From assembly GCA_032717465.1 (NCBI GenBank), contig CM064666.1, positions 5,016,528-5,080,527 on the forward strand: a stretch of DNA of 64,000 nucleotides, given 5' to 3'. Origin of the DNA: Coenobita brevimanus (lineage: Eukaryota; Arthropoda; Malacostraca; Decapoda; Coenobitidae). Below the pieces are notes generated by a model. The model did no database searches. It was not told where the DNA came from and was given only the letters and a program-made list of their open reading frames with translations. This document shows, in pieces, positions 11,795-23,379 of the stretch (its first letter is position 1; each line of letters opens with the position of its first letter). The translations under genes were made by a program, and so were the position numbers.

Positions 11795-12140
11795 GTCTGT
11801 CTACTTATTGTCAGACGCCTTAATCCCGTATGGTGTGGCCACAGACAAATCGCTTGCATGTCCCCGTCCCCCGCCATTTCACTGCCCTGCTCCCAGCTCA
11901 CACCCCTCTCTCTTATATATCTCTTCAATCCATCCTTCCATATCATCCTTGGCCTCTCCCTTCCTCTCCCCCCCTCCATCTCACTCACATACACTCACCT
12001 CGTCAGTCTGTCGCTCTCCATCCTCTCTATATAGCCAAACCACCATTTCTCCTAACGCATTTTGTCACACCCATTTCCACACCACAATGCTCCTTGTCAG
12101 TCTGGCTCTCCATGTGACTCCACATGCTCTTCTCAAATAA
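11795..12140 (-). mobile_element. family A LINE 3' fragment
   Basis: Minus-strand, 5'-truncated fragment. It retains the end of ORF2 (complement of the HVEWD/THEEQ-type codons at about 12130-12000 and the RPRMIWKDGLKRY stretch at about 11950) and the family 3' terminus reading GGGATTAAGGCGTCTGACAAT on the minus strand near 11830-11810. Confidence 0.72.
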
Positions 12141-12502
12141 ATACGGTTAATATTTTCAATAGATGGCTTGGTAATTATGACTGGATGGAATCTTGATTTG
12201 GGATGAAGCAACACGCTGCCCCATACTCTGCCCTTCCATTCACTACTAGAAATGTGAATACCTGTTAATCAAATTCAGCGAGAAACTTGTCTTCAGTATT
12301 CAACCATGATTCTGTTATACCAGTTCCATCATAATCTACAGAAAAGACACGAGCCTCTATATCAGAATGTATATTACACAGACTGCGCTCGCTTATGGAG
12401 GAGATTTAACGTATTTTCCTTTATGATGTGGGGACATTACGTTACAAATTTTTTTTCAGTTTGTATGATATCTGCCTTGATTTGTTTGTTCACCTCCTGT
12501 GA

Positions 12503-12505
<3 letters not shown>
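12141..12505. other. unassigned sequence
   Basis: No recognisable gene or repeat signature. Confidence 0.4.

Positions 12506-12563
<58 letters not shown>
12506..12563. repeat. (TC)n microsatellite
   Basis: Pure TC array. Confidence 0.95.
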
Positions 12564-12566
<3 letters not shown>

Positions 12567-13029
12567 GAAAAAGATTACTGCGTTACAAAGCAAACGACCG
12601 AGATGGGCAAAACCAACTGTGTTCAAGTCAAAGCCATTGTCAGAGAATAATGTGTACTGCTCGTTATATTGGTTTCATATGTCAGTCGCTTCCATGCCTT
12701 CCTGCAAGCAAAGTGATTTAACTGTTATTTATACTGAAAGCTTTACTGAATATAACATGTCCTGCTTCAATCTTTGGGAATATGCTTGAGTTAAAATATT
12801 GTTAGATTTTTTTACTTGTAGCACCGGATCAGGCTCCTGTAATTCTCCATCATTTCCTCCGAACGAATTCATACGATGCCATTGGTACCTGTATGAGTAA
12901 TGACAAGGCTATCATTCTCTGCATCTTCAGAAATGGCATCAACGGCCCTTGTTACGTCGTCTAGTCCTGCTCCTGGAACACAAAAACACGTTTGAAGGGT
13001 GCTCTGCACAAAACTCCGTCAACTTACCG
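12564..13029. other. unassigned sequence
   Basis: No recognisable gene or repeat signature. Confidence 0.4.
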
Positions 13030-13250
13030 CGGATGATGGAAAGAGATGAGAAAAAAGACAAGCGAACTGGTGGAACAAGAACAGAAGACAGATGGGCAAG
13101 ATGGGATGAGCGGGGAGGACAGGAGAGGAAAAGAGAAGAGAGTAGAAGTTAGAAGAGAACAGGAAAGTAGAAGAGAAGACAATAAAGAGCAGAGATGAGA
13201 AAAGAACAGATGCAAACAAGAGAAGAGAAGAGGAAAGGGGAGGAGAGAAG
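13030..13250. repeat. purine-rich (G/A) tract
   Basis: A ~220-bp G/A-rich stretch with AGAAGAGA-type units on the plus strand, compositionally like the block at 9160-10300. Confidence 0.8.
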
Positions 13251-13864
13251 TGGTCCAGGGGTCGTATCTACGAAAGTATATAAGTATCGGTAAGTACACT
13301 TTGCAGACGATTTTTTTCACGAGGTCTACTTAACTCTAGACACACGCTTAAATGATACCTACTAAACTACTTACCGTTCCTTAGTACACTTTGCAGACAA
13401 CAAACTTGAGTTACTCCGATGAGGTTATTTAAGTGTTTCTCATTTCACTCAATCAAGATGCCCACACAAAAATGACGAGGGAGAATATGAAGGCCGATGA
13501 ATTATGGTGAATCATGAAAGAAAGAACATTTTGGGCCTAAGTATGGTATTTTCAACAAATTACTATGTAGGCTAGAAATTAGACCATGTCGGAATAATAT
13601 ATTTATGATTGATTCGGGTGCTGTAACGCCGCCAAACAAACAGCGTAGGCAAGATCGTTAGCAGAAATACAAGTATTTGCAATACTGCGTTACTTAAGTG
13701 GGAAAATGCAGTTGTTTATTGGTGATAATATTTAACTTCTCTCTTCTCACGTTCTCTGGTACGATTCCTCAATAAAACAAACAGATACCCTTAAATATAT
13801 AACCATATGACGTTTTTCCGTAATTCACCTATCATTTATGTATCAATAAAATGTTTTGTACGCA
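13251..13864. other. unassigned sequence with short repeats
   Basis: GTACACTTTGCAGAC occurs twice (about 13294 and 13384), and CGGTAAGTA near 13287 is mirrored as TACTTACCG near 13370. These may mark a small degenerate element. No coding signal is seen. Confidence 0.4.
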
Positions 13865-14690
13865 TACAATACGGGGAACCGATCATAACCTAACCTAACT
13901 TATCCATGTTTTGACGAGGACAAGACCGACTAAGGGACTTGTCGATATTAGGTCGTGAAAACGATTTACGATGAATGTTGTCATAATATTCAGCCTTAAT
14001 TGTGCCGCTTGGCAACGGTTTTTTATCGCATTCATTCACTGCAGTAGAGTACATGTATAAAATAACAGGGAAATGTCTGTAAGGTGTACTGTACGGGGAC
14101 CCGTCCGTGTTTTCATGGGGAAATGAGGGACACGTTGAGGTTACTGTATTTTTGCAGGCAATAATATTGATGAACTTTTCTAAAATGTTGCTATACCTGT
14201 GCCCCATGGTAAAAATTCAGTAACAAATTCATTCAGCAAATTAGAATACATCTGCAGAATAAAAGGAAAACAGCAAGAATGTGCATTTAAAGAGTATCGT
14301 CCGTAACCTAACCTAACCAGTCTTTCTCGAGGAAACGATCAGCCAAGGTCATGCAAGCGATCCACGACTGTCCTAAATTCAGTTATGTCCGTGCCCTACG
14401 GTAATCGTTCTTTGTCATAATCATGTAGAAAATTTAAGTATATGCACAAAATAACTGGGAAGCGTCTTGCAAGCATAAAGAGTGAGGAGCCGACTATAAT
14501 CTTACCTAACCTAACCAGTTTTGACGGGGAAACGACTGACTTTAAGGACTCGTCGATGTAAGGTCGTGAGGTGATTTATAACGAATTTTGTCATTATATT
14601 CGGCACTAGCAGTACCGCATGGTAACCATTACTTATCATATGCATTTAGCACATAAACAAAACACCAGGGAAACGTCTTTAATCAATCCC
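13865..14690. repeat. degenerate ~200-bp satellite with CCTAACC motif
   Basis: Diverged units repeat in head-to-tail order. ACCTAACCTAAC-type motifs lie at about 13888, 14306 and 14504, with a degenerate unit near 14097. Motif spacings of 418 and 198 bp fit a period near 200-210 bp. Shared landmarks include a GTTTTGACG..GAAACGAC-type segment, TCGTCGAT..GGTCGTGA, ATTTTGTCATTATATTC, an ACCGCATGGTAAC-type segment and AACAGGGAAACGTCTT. CCTAA is the arthropod telomeric pentamer read on the C-rich strand. The open frame on the minus strand at 14207-13890 is read as chance. Confidence 0.7.
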
Positions 14691-14964
14691 TTTCTACAGA
14701 GAAGCCAAGCTGTCTCTATATATTGTGATATTTTCACCATTTACTCTCATCCATTCATTGCATTTTCATTGACAGAATTTTTCGTTCACTCACTCCTACT
14801 TCATTTTCTCCCAATTATACTCAGCTGTAAATAACGCATCCATTTTCACTCATATTCATTGTATATATATAATTTCTTCACAGATTACAAATATTTTTAT
14901 TTATTCTCTCATTTATTCATCCATTTCCTCATTTAGTTTCATTTGCTTACTTTCTATTCTGTTA
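14691..14964. other. sequence immediately upstream of gag, no LTR
   Basis: T-rich sequence. No LTR, primer-binding site or match to the leader at 31776-32425 was recognised, consistent with loss or relocation of the provirus 5' end. Confidence 0.5.
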
Positions 14965-16383
14965 ATGTCCCTTTTTAAAAAGGTAGATCTCTCTCCTATT
15001 GAATCGGACGGTAACACAGATCACGCTGTATGTAGTGATAATGTAAATCTTCGAAGTGGCAGAACTTATAGCAAACCAACCGTAAATTCCCTGCCGGTTT
15101 CTACTGCTCCTGTTACTCCTACCCAGATATATTAACTCCAGATACTCTATCATCTTCTCCAACTAATTCTCCTGAAACCACTCAGTGTTCTCCACAGACT
15201 TCATCCTTCCCTACTACTACACATACACCACCGCTACCCACGACACACACCACTACCGCCACGACACTTCCTTCCCACACAGTCTCAGTTCACTACTGTG
15301 CCTACTTCCTCACCTTCGCGGTCTCACCCTCTTCCTATGATGACGACTCAGAAGCCTCCACCTCCCCAGTCCATATATTTGGATGATGTTAATAGACCCA
15401 AATTCACAGGAGAGGATAGTATAGTTTCTATTTACGATTTTCTCAGAGAGGTTGAAAATGAGATTCATCATCGGCAAATCACAATTGAACCCTTGGAAAG
15501 TTTCTTATCTCCTAAATCGACTGGACCATGGCAGATCACTGATAGGAGCCGCTATTCGTGCGGGGCACTTCGAAGATTGTCAAACGTTTGACGCATTTCG
15601 CCAACGTCTCATTCAATATTGTTGCCAACATTCCATTGCTGCAACTCTTATAGGGTTAACTAATCTCCTCAAGCAAATGGAGGAGGACATGAAGGTACTT
15701 CCCCAACATGCAAAAGTAATTGAGGCAGCCGCTACTATGAGGGCGACGAGTTCAGAGTTGCACCAATTATTCCGTGGTACTCAACGGGTAACACAACGCA
15801 ACGGGTCATGATTGCATTGAATAATTTTGTGGACTTGTTTGGTTACTTCAGATTTCTCAACTGGCTTTCGGACTTCCAAAAACAAATAGCACTACAACTT
15901 GGCTTTAACTCCGGAGACAAAATAATGGACATTAGCAAGGCTATTGTAGAAAGGTCAGGAACAGACTTCACTCGCCAGGTCAATTCTTACAGTTCACCAT
16001 TTCCCTCTGCCTGTGGTACTGCGAGAGTACTACACACCATCATTACTTCATCTGGTTCCTCGCGTTTGCGGCCAACTACATGAACCAAACCTAGTAATCG
16101 GTCTCACTCACACTATCGCTCACCTTCTAGCGGTCGTGACAATTCAACTCTGCGACGAAGCAAACAATCCTCAATTGTGTGCTGGCACTGCGGTAATGTA
16201 GGTCATCGAGAGTCTAGCTGTGCACGCAAAAGAAGACGTTTTTGCTCAAGGGAACGCCCGCGCACACCCTCGCAGTCCCAACGTCTAACATGCAAATACC
16301 ATAAGAATAGCACAACTCACTCCACGGGCGAGTGTCGTTACCTTAAGAGCCGTCAGTCCGGGGAAGACGAGCGCTTGCATTAG
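14965..16383 (+). pseudogene. gag: provirus gag remnant
   Basis: The first ATG at 14965 opens a ~57-codon segment ending in a stop near 15135. Low-complexity Thr/Pro/Ser-rich sequence follows, then frames at about 15298-15591, 15452-15800, 15808-16083 and 16177-16383 that together resemble a capsid-type region (LDDVNRPKFTGEDSIVSIY; FDAFRQRLIQYCC). A nucleocapsid zinc knuckle CWHCGNVGHRESSC lies at about 16177-16218, followed by an Arg/Lys-rich tail. At least three frame changes separate the pieces. Gag would form the particle and bind RNA; this copy cannot make an intact one. The knuckle is the firmest evidence; capsid assignment is by position. Confidence 0.75.
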
Positions 16384-16415
16384 AGAAATGTAACCTAACA
16401 GCGGAAGATCAGCCG

Positions 16416-17565
16416 GTGTCTGAAAATAAGGTAACAGAAACTCAACTCCCTATTCGTCAGGTAGGACCTATAACATCTTTAGGCTTAGTCATCCTAGGAT
16501 GGAGCAAAGGGGTACAAAGCTCTTTCTTTATGGACACCAGATCTATGGTAAAACTGATCTCCGATACCTCTTTAAACAACATCAGGAAAATAACTAAAAG
16601 AGTTGGGCTCCTCGAACCACCTGACATTCGCCTATGCGGTGTGGATGGCCCAGAATTTCAAGTCAAAGGAAAGATCACACTAGAAGTACAACCTGATAAA
16701 GTCTTAAGACCTTTTGACGTAGAGTTTCATGTCACTAATGATCTTAAATATCCAGCAGACACTCTCATGGGCTTTTTGACAATGGCTCAAGAAGCCTTTG
16801 CTCTCCTCTCTGCTTCTCGTAAAATAATTGTCAATGGTTTCCCAATATCTAGTATGGAATATCCATGTCCGGTACTTTCCCAAACCAACTCAGTTATTAA
16901 AGCTAACATGATTCCAACATTACTAAACAGTAAACAGGTACACACACCATTAACTGAACAGCCAAGTACACTACCACCTAGTACTACATCCTCTGAGCAT
17001 TCAACTGGATCGTATCAACCCCTCTGACAGTGGCACACTCGCTGACTCAGACACGTCTCATTTAACTATCTCAGATAGTGTGATTGATGTTTTACAACAT
17101 GCAGAGATAAGATGTGCAGTAACAAATCAGCGCACAATTTTGTTGCCGCACAAATTTAACAAGGTCTCTGTTCGTGCTGTGGGTACGAAAGCAGGAGTGG
17201 ATGTACTAACCTTACCAGAGACGTGTATGAATGGCTTAGCTTATGAGTCGGCGTTGTGTACGGTGCTAGAGGGTGGTTTATGCTACTTATACATTGCCAA
17301 CACCACAAACGTCGCGTTCACCTTACGAACGGGAACACAAATTGACGATTTCTTGGTATACCCAGTGGTCGTACGTGTGTGCCAGGATTTCTCACACCCT
17401 GTTGCCGATGTGTGCTCAGTTGCTCAGTCCACCAATATTCCATCTAATCTTGAATCTCATGTGAAACAAAGTGATTTCCCAGAACACCGACTTCAATTAA
17501 TTAATCTCTTGCGAGACTATCGTGAAGTCGTAGCCCTAGGGCAAGACAGACTTGATAAAGTATAA
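16416..17565 (+). pseudogene. provirus protease and linker to RT
   Basis: The frame at 16416-17027 holds a retropepsin-like segment, FFMDTRSMVKLISDTSL near 16525-16575, where the usual Asp-Thr-Gly has become Asp-Thr-Arg, so the active site looks lost. A downstream GVDGPEFQVKGKITLEV stretch fits the protease fold. A second frame, 17080-17565, carries the protease-RT linker seen in gypsy elements, ending near LLRDYREVVALGQDRL just before RT. A stop lies between the frames near 17025. Retropepsin cleaves the polyprotein. Assignment is by order and motif. Confidence 0.68.
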
Positions 17566-18106
17566 CATTACATTACACCCTAGAACTCAGCCAGTATATA
17601 TATATACCTGCCTACCGTTTACCACATAGCCAACGTCAACAAGCCGATCGTCTTTTTCAGGACATGTTGGATAATGAGGTCATTGAACACTGATAGCCCG
17701 TGGAACAGCCCACTATTTCTGGTTCCAAAGAAAGGTGGTGAGTTGCGACCAGTAATAGACTACAGACGCATGAGTATGCTGACTGTCCCGGACAGATTTC
17801 CAATTCCTGTACTCACTAATTTGCTGGAATCCTTAGGTGAAAACACTTGTGTTTTTTCCCTCTCTAGTTCTTTTAAGTGGTTATTGGCAAGTCGAGATGG
17901 AAGAATCATCTCGTCCTATCACTGCCTTCAGTACTCCATCCGGACATTACCAATTCCGTAGACTTCCATTCGGTTTGAGAAATGCACCATCAGCGTTCAT
18001 GCAGCTAATTCATACGGTTTTCGCCGGCATGATAGGGCACTCAGTTTTTGCTTATCTAGATGATCTCATAATCGCTAGTCACTCGGTGGAGGAACACTTA
18101 GAATAG
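17566..18106 (+). pseudogene. pol: provirus reverse transcriptase domain
   Basis: Conserved RT blocks are visible: SPWNSPLFLVPKKGG and RPVIDYRRMS (17690-17775), GYWQVEM and the TAFSTPSGHYQFRRLPFGL segment (about 17880-17980), and the catalytic AYLDDLIIASHS (18050-18085). A frameshift near 17840-17880 separates the first from the second half, and an in-frame TAG at 18104-18106 cuts RT from RNase H. RT copies the genomic RNA into DNA. The substrate-strand Asp pair of YLDD is retained, but the gene is broken. Confidence 0.9.
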
Positions 18107-18115
18107 TCAGCCAAA

Positions 18116-20290
18116 GTGTTCACTAGACACAAACAAGCTGGACTTAAGATCAAATTGCCAAAGTGCGACTTTTTACGTAAGAAACTCCAATTCGTAGGAC
18201 ATGTTGTTGACGCTCACGGAATTCATACATCATATGACAAGGTTAGAGCCGTGACGAATTTCCCAACTCCAACCAACACCGACGCTGTACGCAGTTTCCT
18301 CGGTCTCAGTGAGTATTACAGAAGATTTATTAAAGGGTATGTTCAGATAGCTGCACCGTTAACAAAACTGCTAAAGAAGGATGCGCCTTTTGTGTGGGCT
18401 GATGAACAGGCAACCACATTCACAACACTGAAAAATGCTCTAGCACAATCACCAGTTTTGGCATTCCCTGATTATTCAAAACCATTTCTTCTCTGTACTG
18501 ATGCTTCCGGAGTTGGCCTAGGTACCGTTCTCATGCAATATGACTCCGAAGGAAAGAAACGTGTCATTGCCTATGCTAGCCGTGTGCTAAACTCTGCGGA
18601 AAAGAAATACAGTGTAACTCACTGGGAAGCCCTTGCCGTGGTCTGGTCTCTAAAACATTTCCGCGACATCATCTACAGTTATCCTGTTCACATCCAAACA
18701 GACCATCTTCCCTTATGTGACTTGTTTCGGGGACGTATCCTTACAGGTCGACTTGCACGTTGGGCAGTCTCTGTGACTGACTATTATCCAACATTTGAAT
18801 TCGTTCCTGGGAAATCCAGTGTCATAGCCGATGCCCTCTCGCGGCATGTTGCCACAGTTTCAACCAGTTGCGACGTAAACATGGCGTTCAGTTATGACAC
18901 ACTACATAGGTTCCAGCGTGAGGACCCCGTATGGTCACAGGTCATATATTTCCTAGAGTCACGTGATGATTCCTCTCTGCCAAAGTTACCAGTCCCTGTA
19001 TCTGATTTCTTCCTCAACAATGAATTGCTCTATAAAGACTCAGTACTGAAAGGTAACAGTCGCGAAGTTAAGCAACTAGTCATTGCAATAGACTTAATTC
19101 CTGCTGCCCTCCATTTAATCCACGACACCCCTCATGCATCACACCCTGGCAAAGACAGAAGCTTACGGCAAGCACGTCTGTCATATTATTGGCCCACTAT
19201 GAGAAAGGATATAGAAGCGCACTGCGATGCATGTTTATCATGTGCCCGTCACAAGGGGACAACCTGTCAACCTGCTCCTATATTGCAGTACCCAGTACCA
19301 TCAAAACCTTGGCAAACTGTCTCTCTTGATCTTCTGAAGCTGCCTCGTACAGAATCTGGCTTCGTTTATCTGTTAATGGTAGTCGATCATTTCTCTAGAT
19401 TTGTTATCTTAGTTCCATTGCGTGAAAAATCTGCTAACGCAGTTGCACATGCCTTTATTAATTCAGTAATTTGCCCTTTCACAACACCAGAAGTAATTTT
19501 AACTGATAACGGGTCAGAGTTCAATAATTCAGTACTGGAAGAAGTTTGTCTTCGATACAGAATTAAGAAATGCAATATAGTGGCCCATCATCCAGCCTCG
19601 AATGGCCTAGTAGAGCGCCAGAATAGAAAGATATTGGAGAGTCTGCATCACATAGTGGGAGATCAGACTTCTACCTGGGATGAGTGGATTCTGCAAGTAG
19701 CTGCCTCAATTAATTCATCCATCAATAAGTTAATTGGGGAAACACCATTCTTCATCATATACGGCTTTGACAAAAGACTACCTTATTCACTGTCGCAATC
19801 CAAACCTGATCCGATCTACGACTACGATAACTATGTGCGAGTAAACCTGTCCAACTTCCAGAAAATTCATAAATATGTTCAGGATAATCTGGCCCTTACA
19901 AATGAGATGGTACGTAACCAACATGCCGCTGCCACTGATGTTAACATCCAAGTAGGTGACTTAGTTTTTGCCCAAGATCTTAACAGAGAATCCAAATTAA
20001 ACAGTAAATTCTTGGGCCCCTTCCGTGTCATATCTCGTAAGGGTAATAAATTCGAATTAAGAAAACCGCACAAGGCAGAGACGACATGGGTGCATGCAGT
20101 TCATCTCAAACGTGCATCAAAACGCATAGTCTTGGAGGAGCCACTAAGAGAAACCACATCCCCACAACAAACTCCTACTCAGCCTTCTTCCTCTTCTCTA
20201 AATCTTCCTTCTGACATTACTATTCAGCCTTCCCTTACTGTTAATGACTATCGTGCCAAATTGCGTTCTGCCACTAAGTCTCTTGCATAA
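18116..20290 (+). pseudogene. pol: provirus RT thumb, RNase H and integrase
   Basis: A 724-residue frame continues in the same phase as RT after the TAG at 18104. It begins in the RT thumb/connection (FLGLSEYYRRFI, about 18295-18330). It then carries RNase H (LLCTDASGVGLGTVL; YSVTHWEALAVVW; QTDHLPL; IADALSR, about 18488-18845). Integrase follows: an HHCC zinc-binding N-domain (H..ASHPGK...CDACLSCARHK, about 19110-19255), the catalytic core with LDLLKLP, LTDNGSEF and NGLVERQNRKILE (about 19325-19635, D-D-E present), and a C-terminal GPF motif (FLGPFRVISRKGNKFELRKP, about 20010-20070). This is the best-preserved piece of the provirus. It is part of a broken polyprotein, hence pseudogene. Confidence 0.92.
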
Positions 20291-20362
20291 CGTTATCATC
20301 TCACACTGTCGTTATCATCTGTATTAACATCACCTCTAAGATCACCTCATTTTACAGGAAAG

Positions 20363-22069
20363 ATGCTGTGGGTCTACGTGCTGACAGTGCTGACTCTGGT
20401 TGGGTCTGGATCGGGTGAGGACGATGGCGCCGTATGGCCCGGGCCCTTGGCTGGCGCAGGAGGCGAGGTAATGGTGGTGAAAGATGTAGTCTCATTGCAC
20501 TACGACCTAGAGCCGCTGGCCGCCGTGGCCATCGCCCTGCCTGACCTTGCACGTCGGCTAGACGACCTGCAGGGACTCCTGTCAGATATTAAAAATCGAC
20601 ATCCCACAGACACATTTTTGTACCCACTCTACCTACCCATCTGCTGGAAGTTTGATTATATTCGTTATCAGTTCAACCATCTTCAAGATTCCTTCCCTCA
20701 CTAAAAGCCTGTGGGTAGCTCACGAGTGAAACGTGGACTTTTTGATCTAGGAGGAGAAATCCTCAGCGGATTATTTGGTGTAGCGACTACCCGTGACATT
20801 TCTGGATTCAAGGAAGATTGATTTCAATTAGCTAACGCACTGGAGTCTCAAAATAAGGTGTTAAGTGTTCAACATTCTATGCTACAACAGATGACCTCCC
20901 ATTTAAATGATGTTACCAGTACATTAAATAATTTCACAATTATTCTTAAACATGAAGTATCAAAGAGAAATATTATATCGAGTTGATGTATGTTAAATTA
21001 CATGTAGATAATTTGCAGGTTTCTCTGGACTCTCTTGTCTCCCAAGTTTCTAGCCTAATTCGTATTTTAGTCAATGCTGTTGATATCCGTGTCACTCTAG
21101 ATTTAGTATCTATCTCTGACCTTCGTTCTACCTTAGAATGGGCTCACTCAACCTTCGGCTTGTCTCCTATGATTTCATTTTCCTCTTTAGAACACTACTA
21201 CCCAATACTAGAAGCCACATTCCATATAAAGATATAATTGTTCATATTCCTCTTCGTTCTTCCATCATACTCGATCTCTTTCACATCATTCCTTTTCCCT
21301 TCTGGTACAATAACTCCCTGGTACAAGCCTCTGTCTCTTCAGAGTACTTTCTTCTCTCCCATGATCATCTCTATATTGCTTTTCCTCAGGTGACCTCGAT
21401 AGATGTGCCCTTTTCACACCCAACTCTCGAGTTTGTGCTGCGTACCTCCTAACAATTTTTCCTGACAGCTTTGCTCCTTGCGAATCTGCCTTAGTCCGTA
21501 ACTTCTCAGTACAACCTGTCTGTACCTTTGTTCCTGCCCCCAAAGGCCAGGTACACCATGCTCGTCTAAATCACATCCGCTATTTCTTCATTAGTGTCTC
21601 AACTCCTGTCAGTCTTATTTGTCCAGGAACCCCTGTACGTTCACTATCCGCAGTTGGTTTATATAAGGCCCCTGATTACTGTACAGTAAAGTCTGAGTCT
21701 ATAATAGCCCATGCCACACATTATCACTTCGCACTTCGCTCCCACAAGTATGACATCTTCAAACCTATTAATACTACCTTTCATCTACCAACAGACAATC
21801 TTTCTATCACATCAGAGAACCTACGTATGTTGACCTATCTAAACAAGTTTGATTTTATTATGAACCAGTTCTCTTCATCTTTTAACCGTTCCTGGTCACA
21901 TCCGGTCTTTGTATTTCCTCCGGTTGTCTTATGTTTTCTAGGTTTTATTGCAATTGTTTGTATCCTGTATTGTTGTCTCAAGCGAATGGACAAAAGGTTG
22001 CATGAGATCCGTGTAGCAACAAGGTTAGTGCGACAACCAGAAGACCTGGAAAATGGTAGTTCTGAGTAA
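20363..22069 (+). pseudogene. env: provirus env-like glycoprotein remnant
   Basis: The frame starts at an ATG at 20363 with a hydrophobic signal-peptide-like N terminus (LWVYVLTVLTLVGSGSG). After an in-frame stop near 20702 the same phase shows a furin-type site RVKR (about 20727-20738) followed at once by a glycine-rich hydrophobic stretch beginning GLFDLGGEIL, the layout of the F-type fusion proteins of errantiviruses and baculoviruses. A heptad-like region follows, with a stop near 20820. Near the end, about 21905-21995, there is a single transmembrane segment (VLCFLGFIAIVCILYCCL) and a basic cytoplasmic tail. Several stops and frame changes in between disable it. Family-level recognition rests on the cleavage site, fusion-peptide-like stretch and C-terminal anchor. 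Confidence 0.78.
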
Positions 22070-22328
22070 AAGTAATTTTGTGATTACATAAGTACCGGCA
22101 TATATTAAAACATCCATTTGTAAATTGACCAAACCTATATGTTTATGCTATTTTTCCAACATGGCCACGTACTGTAAATATATTAATCCCTTCTTACATC
22201 CACCTTTGTGAATTATGTAGTAATATCTCATTTGTTATTATACTCCCATGTAGTCCCGGTTGACTGTATACTCAGACTGTAATGCCTCACCACTGTGTCA
22301 GGACAAACTTTTCAATGAGGGGGAAAAT
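22070..22328 (+). other. provirus env 3' region and polypurine tract
   Basis: Non-coding region ending in a GA-rich tract (GAGGGGGAAAAT) immediately before the TG that opens the 3' LTR. This tract is the expected primer for plus-strand synthesis. Confidence 0.7.
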
Positions 22329-22546
22329 TGTTTGGAACCTTTTGTAAATATTGTATAGTATGTAAATATAGTATGCAAGTAGTTGTAAGTAGTTGTAAGT
22401 AGAATCCAAGTAGGGCGTCACCGCCCATTGTTATGTCTATGAGCACTTATGTTATGTCTGGGATTTGAATGAGTCACGACTTCCGTAGTCGCACTGCCAC
22501 TCTAGCCGGAGGGAGCCGGCGAGCAGTAGCTGTCTGTAAGGGTCTG

Positions 22547-23379
22547 GCCCGTACTTATAAAACACTAAGACTGAGTCATAAGGCGAAAGTCTGTCCTAAA
22601 TTCATAGGAGCGAGTCATAACTCCTTATGTTCGACTTAAACTGAGTCATAGCTTAAGACCCCTCCCGAGTGGTTATAGCGCTTCGGACGCGGCTTATGAC
22701 TCGATCATAAGAGTAAAGATGGCCGCCGCACCACCACCACAACAAAATCGCCAGCGCCGACCAAGACGTTTTCGTGAAAGGAAAGATGTGCTTAACGAGC
22801 TAAGTGATGCAGAACTGGTCAAGAGATATCGTTTGGACCGTGCAGGCATAATTTTTGTGACCGATTTGGTGCAGGAGACACTAACAAGACCAACGACAAG
22901 AAACAATGCTTTAACCCCCTTCAGCACGCGTATGTTCTCAAGATACAACTGTGCCAGCTTATATGTGGCACCGGGGGTCCAATTTTGCTTTCTGGAACGT
23001 TTGCTTGTTACACTGTTGGAGTTCTCCATGCTTGGGTGGCGGTGTTTACAGCGTGGTGAGGAGAGGCAACATGTCCTCGTCCACAACACAAAGTGGTAAA
23101 TTAATAATTCCTCAAAAATGACATTAATCTGTTTACCCTGAAAACATTTAAGAAAATATCGTTGTAATTTCTGATTTTTTGTAGCATCTTTTCTCTGTTG
23201 TTTTCTTAGATTTTTCTTCATTTTTCGAAACTCTCAAGTGCTACGCAGCGCCAACCGCTAACTCAGTAGCTTGTGACTTCGACCTAACAAAGTCTCGACT
23301 TAGTTATGATGAGGTGCTCCTTAAGTCTCACATTTATGACTTTCACCTAACTGTGATGTAGTTTTTATAAGTACGGGCC
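22547..23379 (+). mobile_element. PIF/Harbinger element, deleted
   Basis: Ends read GCCCGTACTTATAAAA (left) and, on the minus strand, GGCCCGTACTTATAAAA (right), with a 3-bp duplication CTG (22544-22546 and 23380-23382). The empty site is confirmed by the uninterrupted LTR at 32426-32766. Subterminal GAGTCATAA-type motifs recur at about 22572, 22611, 22642 and 22697, with related sequence near the right end. Three-base duplications and GGGCC-type ends fit PIF/Harbinger. The element is too short to carry a full transposase and both genes of the family. Confidence 0.9.
22719..23099 (+). pseudogene. Harbinger transposase N-terminal fragment
   Basis: A 126-codon frame starts with a Pro/Gln/Arg-rich stretch, then NELSDAELVKRYRLDRAGI and LTRPTTRNNALTPFSTR. 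These match the layout of HARBI1-type transposase N termini (the ELVKRYRL and T-R-NNALTP segments before the helix-turn-helix). After about residue 75 the similarity weakens, and the catalytic DDE half is absent, so this is a truncated remnant within the 833-bp deletion derivative. It could be mobilised only by an intact relative. Confidence 0.72.

Noticed and set aside
13890..14207. 105-codon minus-strand protein
   Set aside because: Lies in the degenerate satellite and is not kept open in the other monomers.
14965..20290. Provirus as an active element
   Set aside because: The protease active site is changed, gag and env carry several stops, RT has a frameshift and a TAG, and the 5' end is detached.
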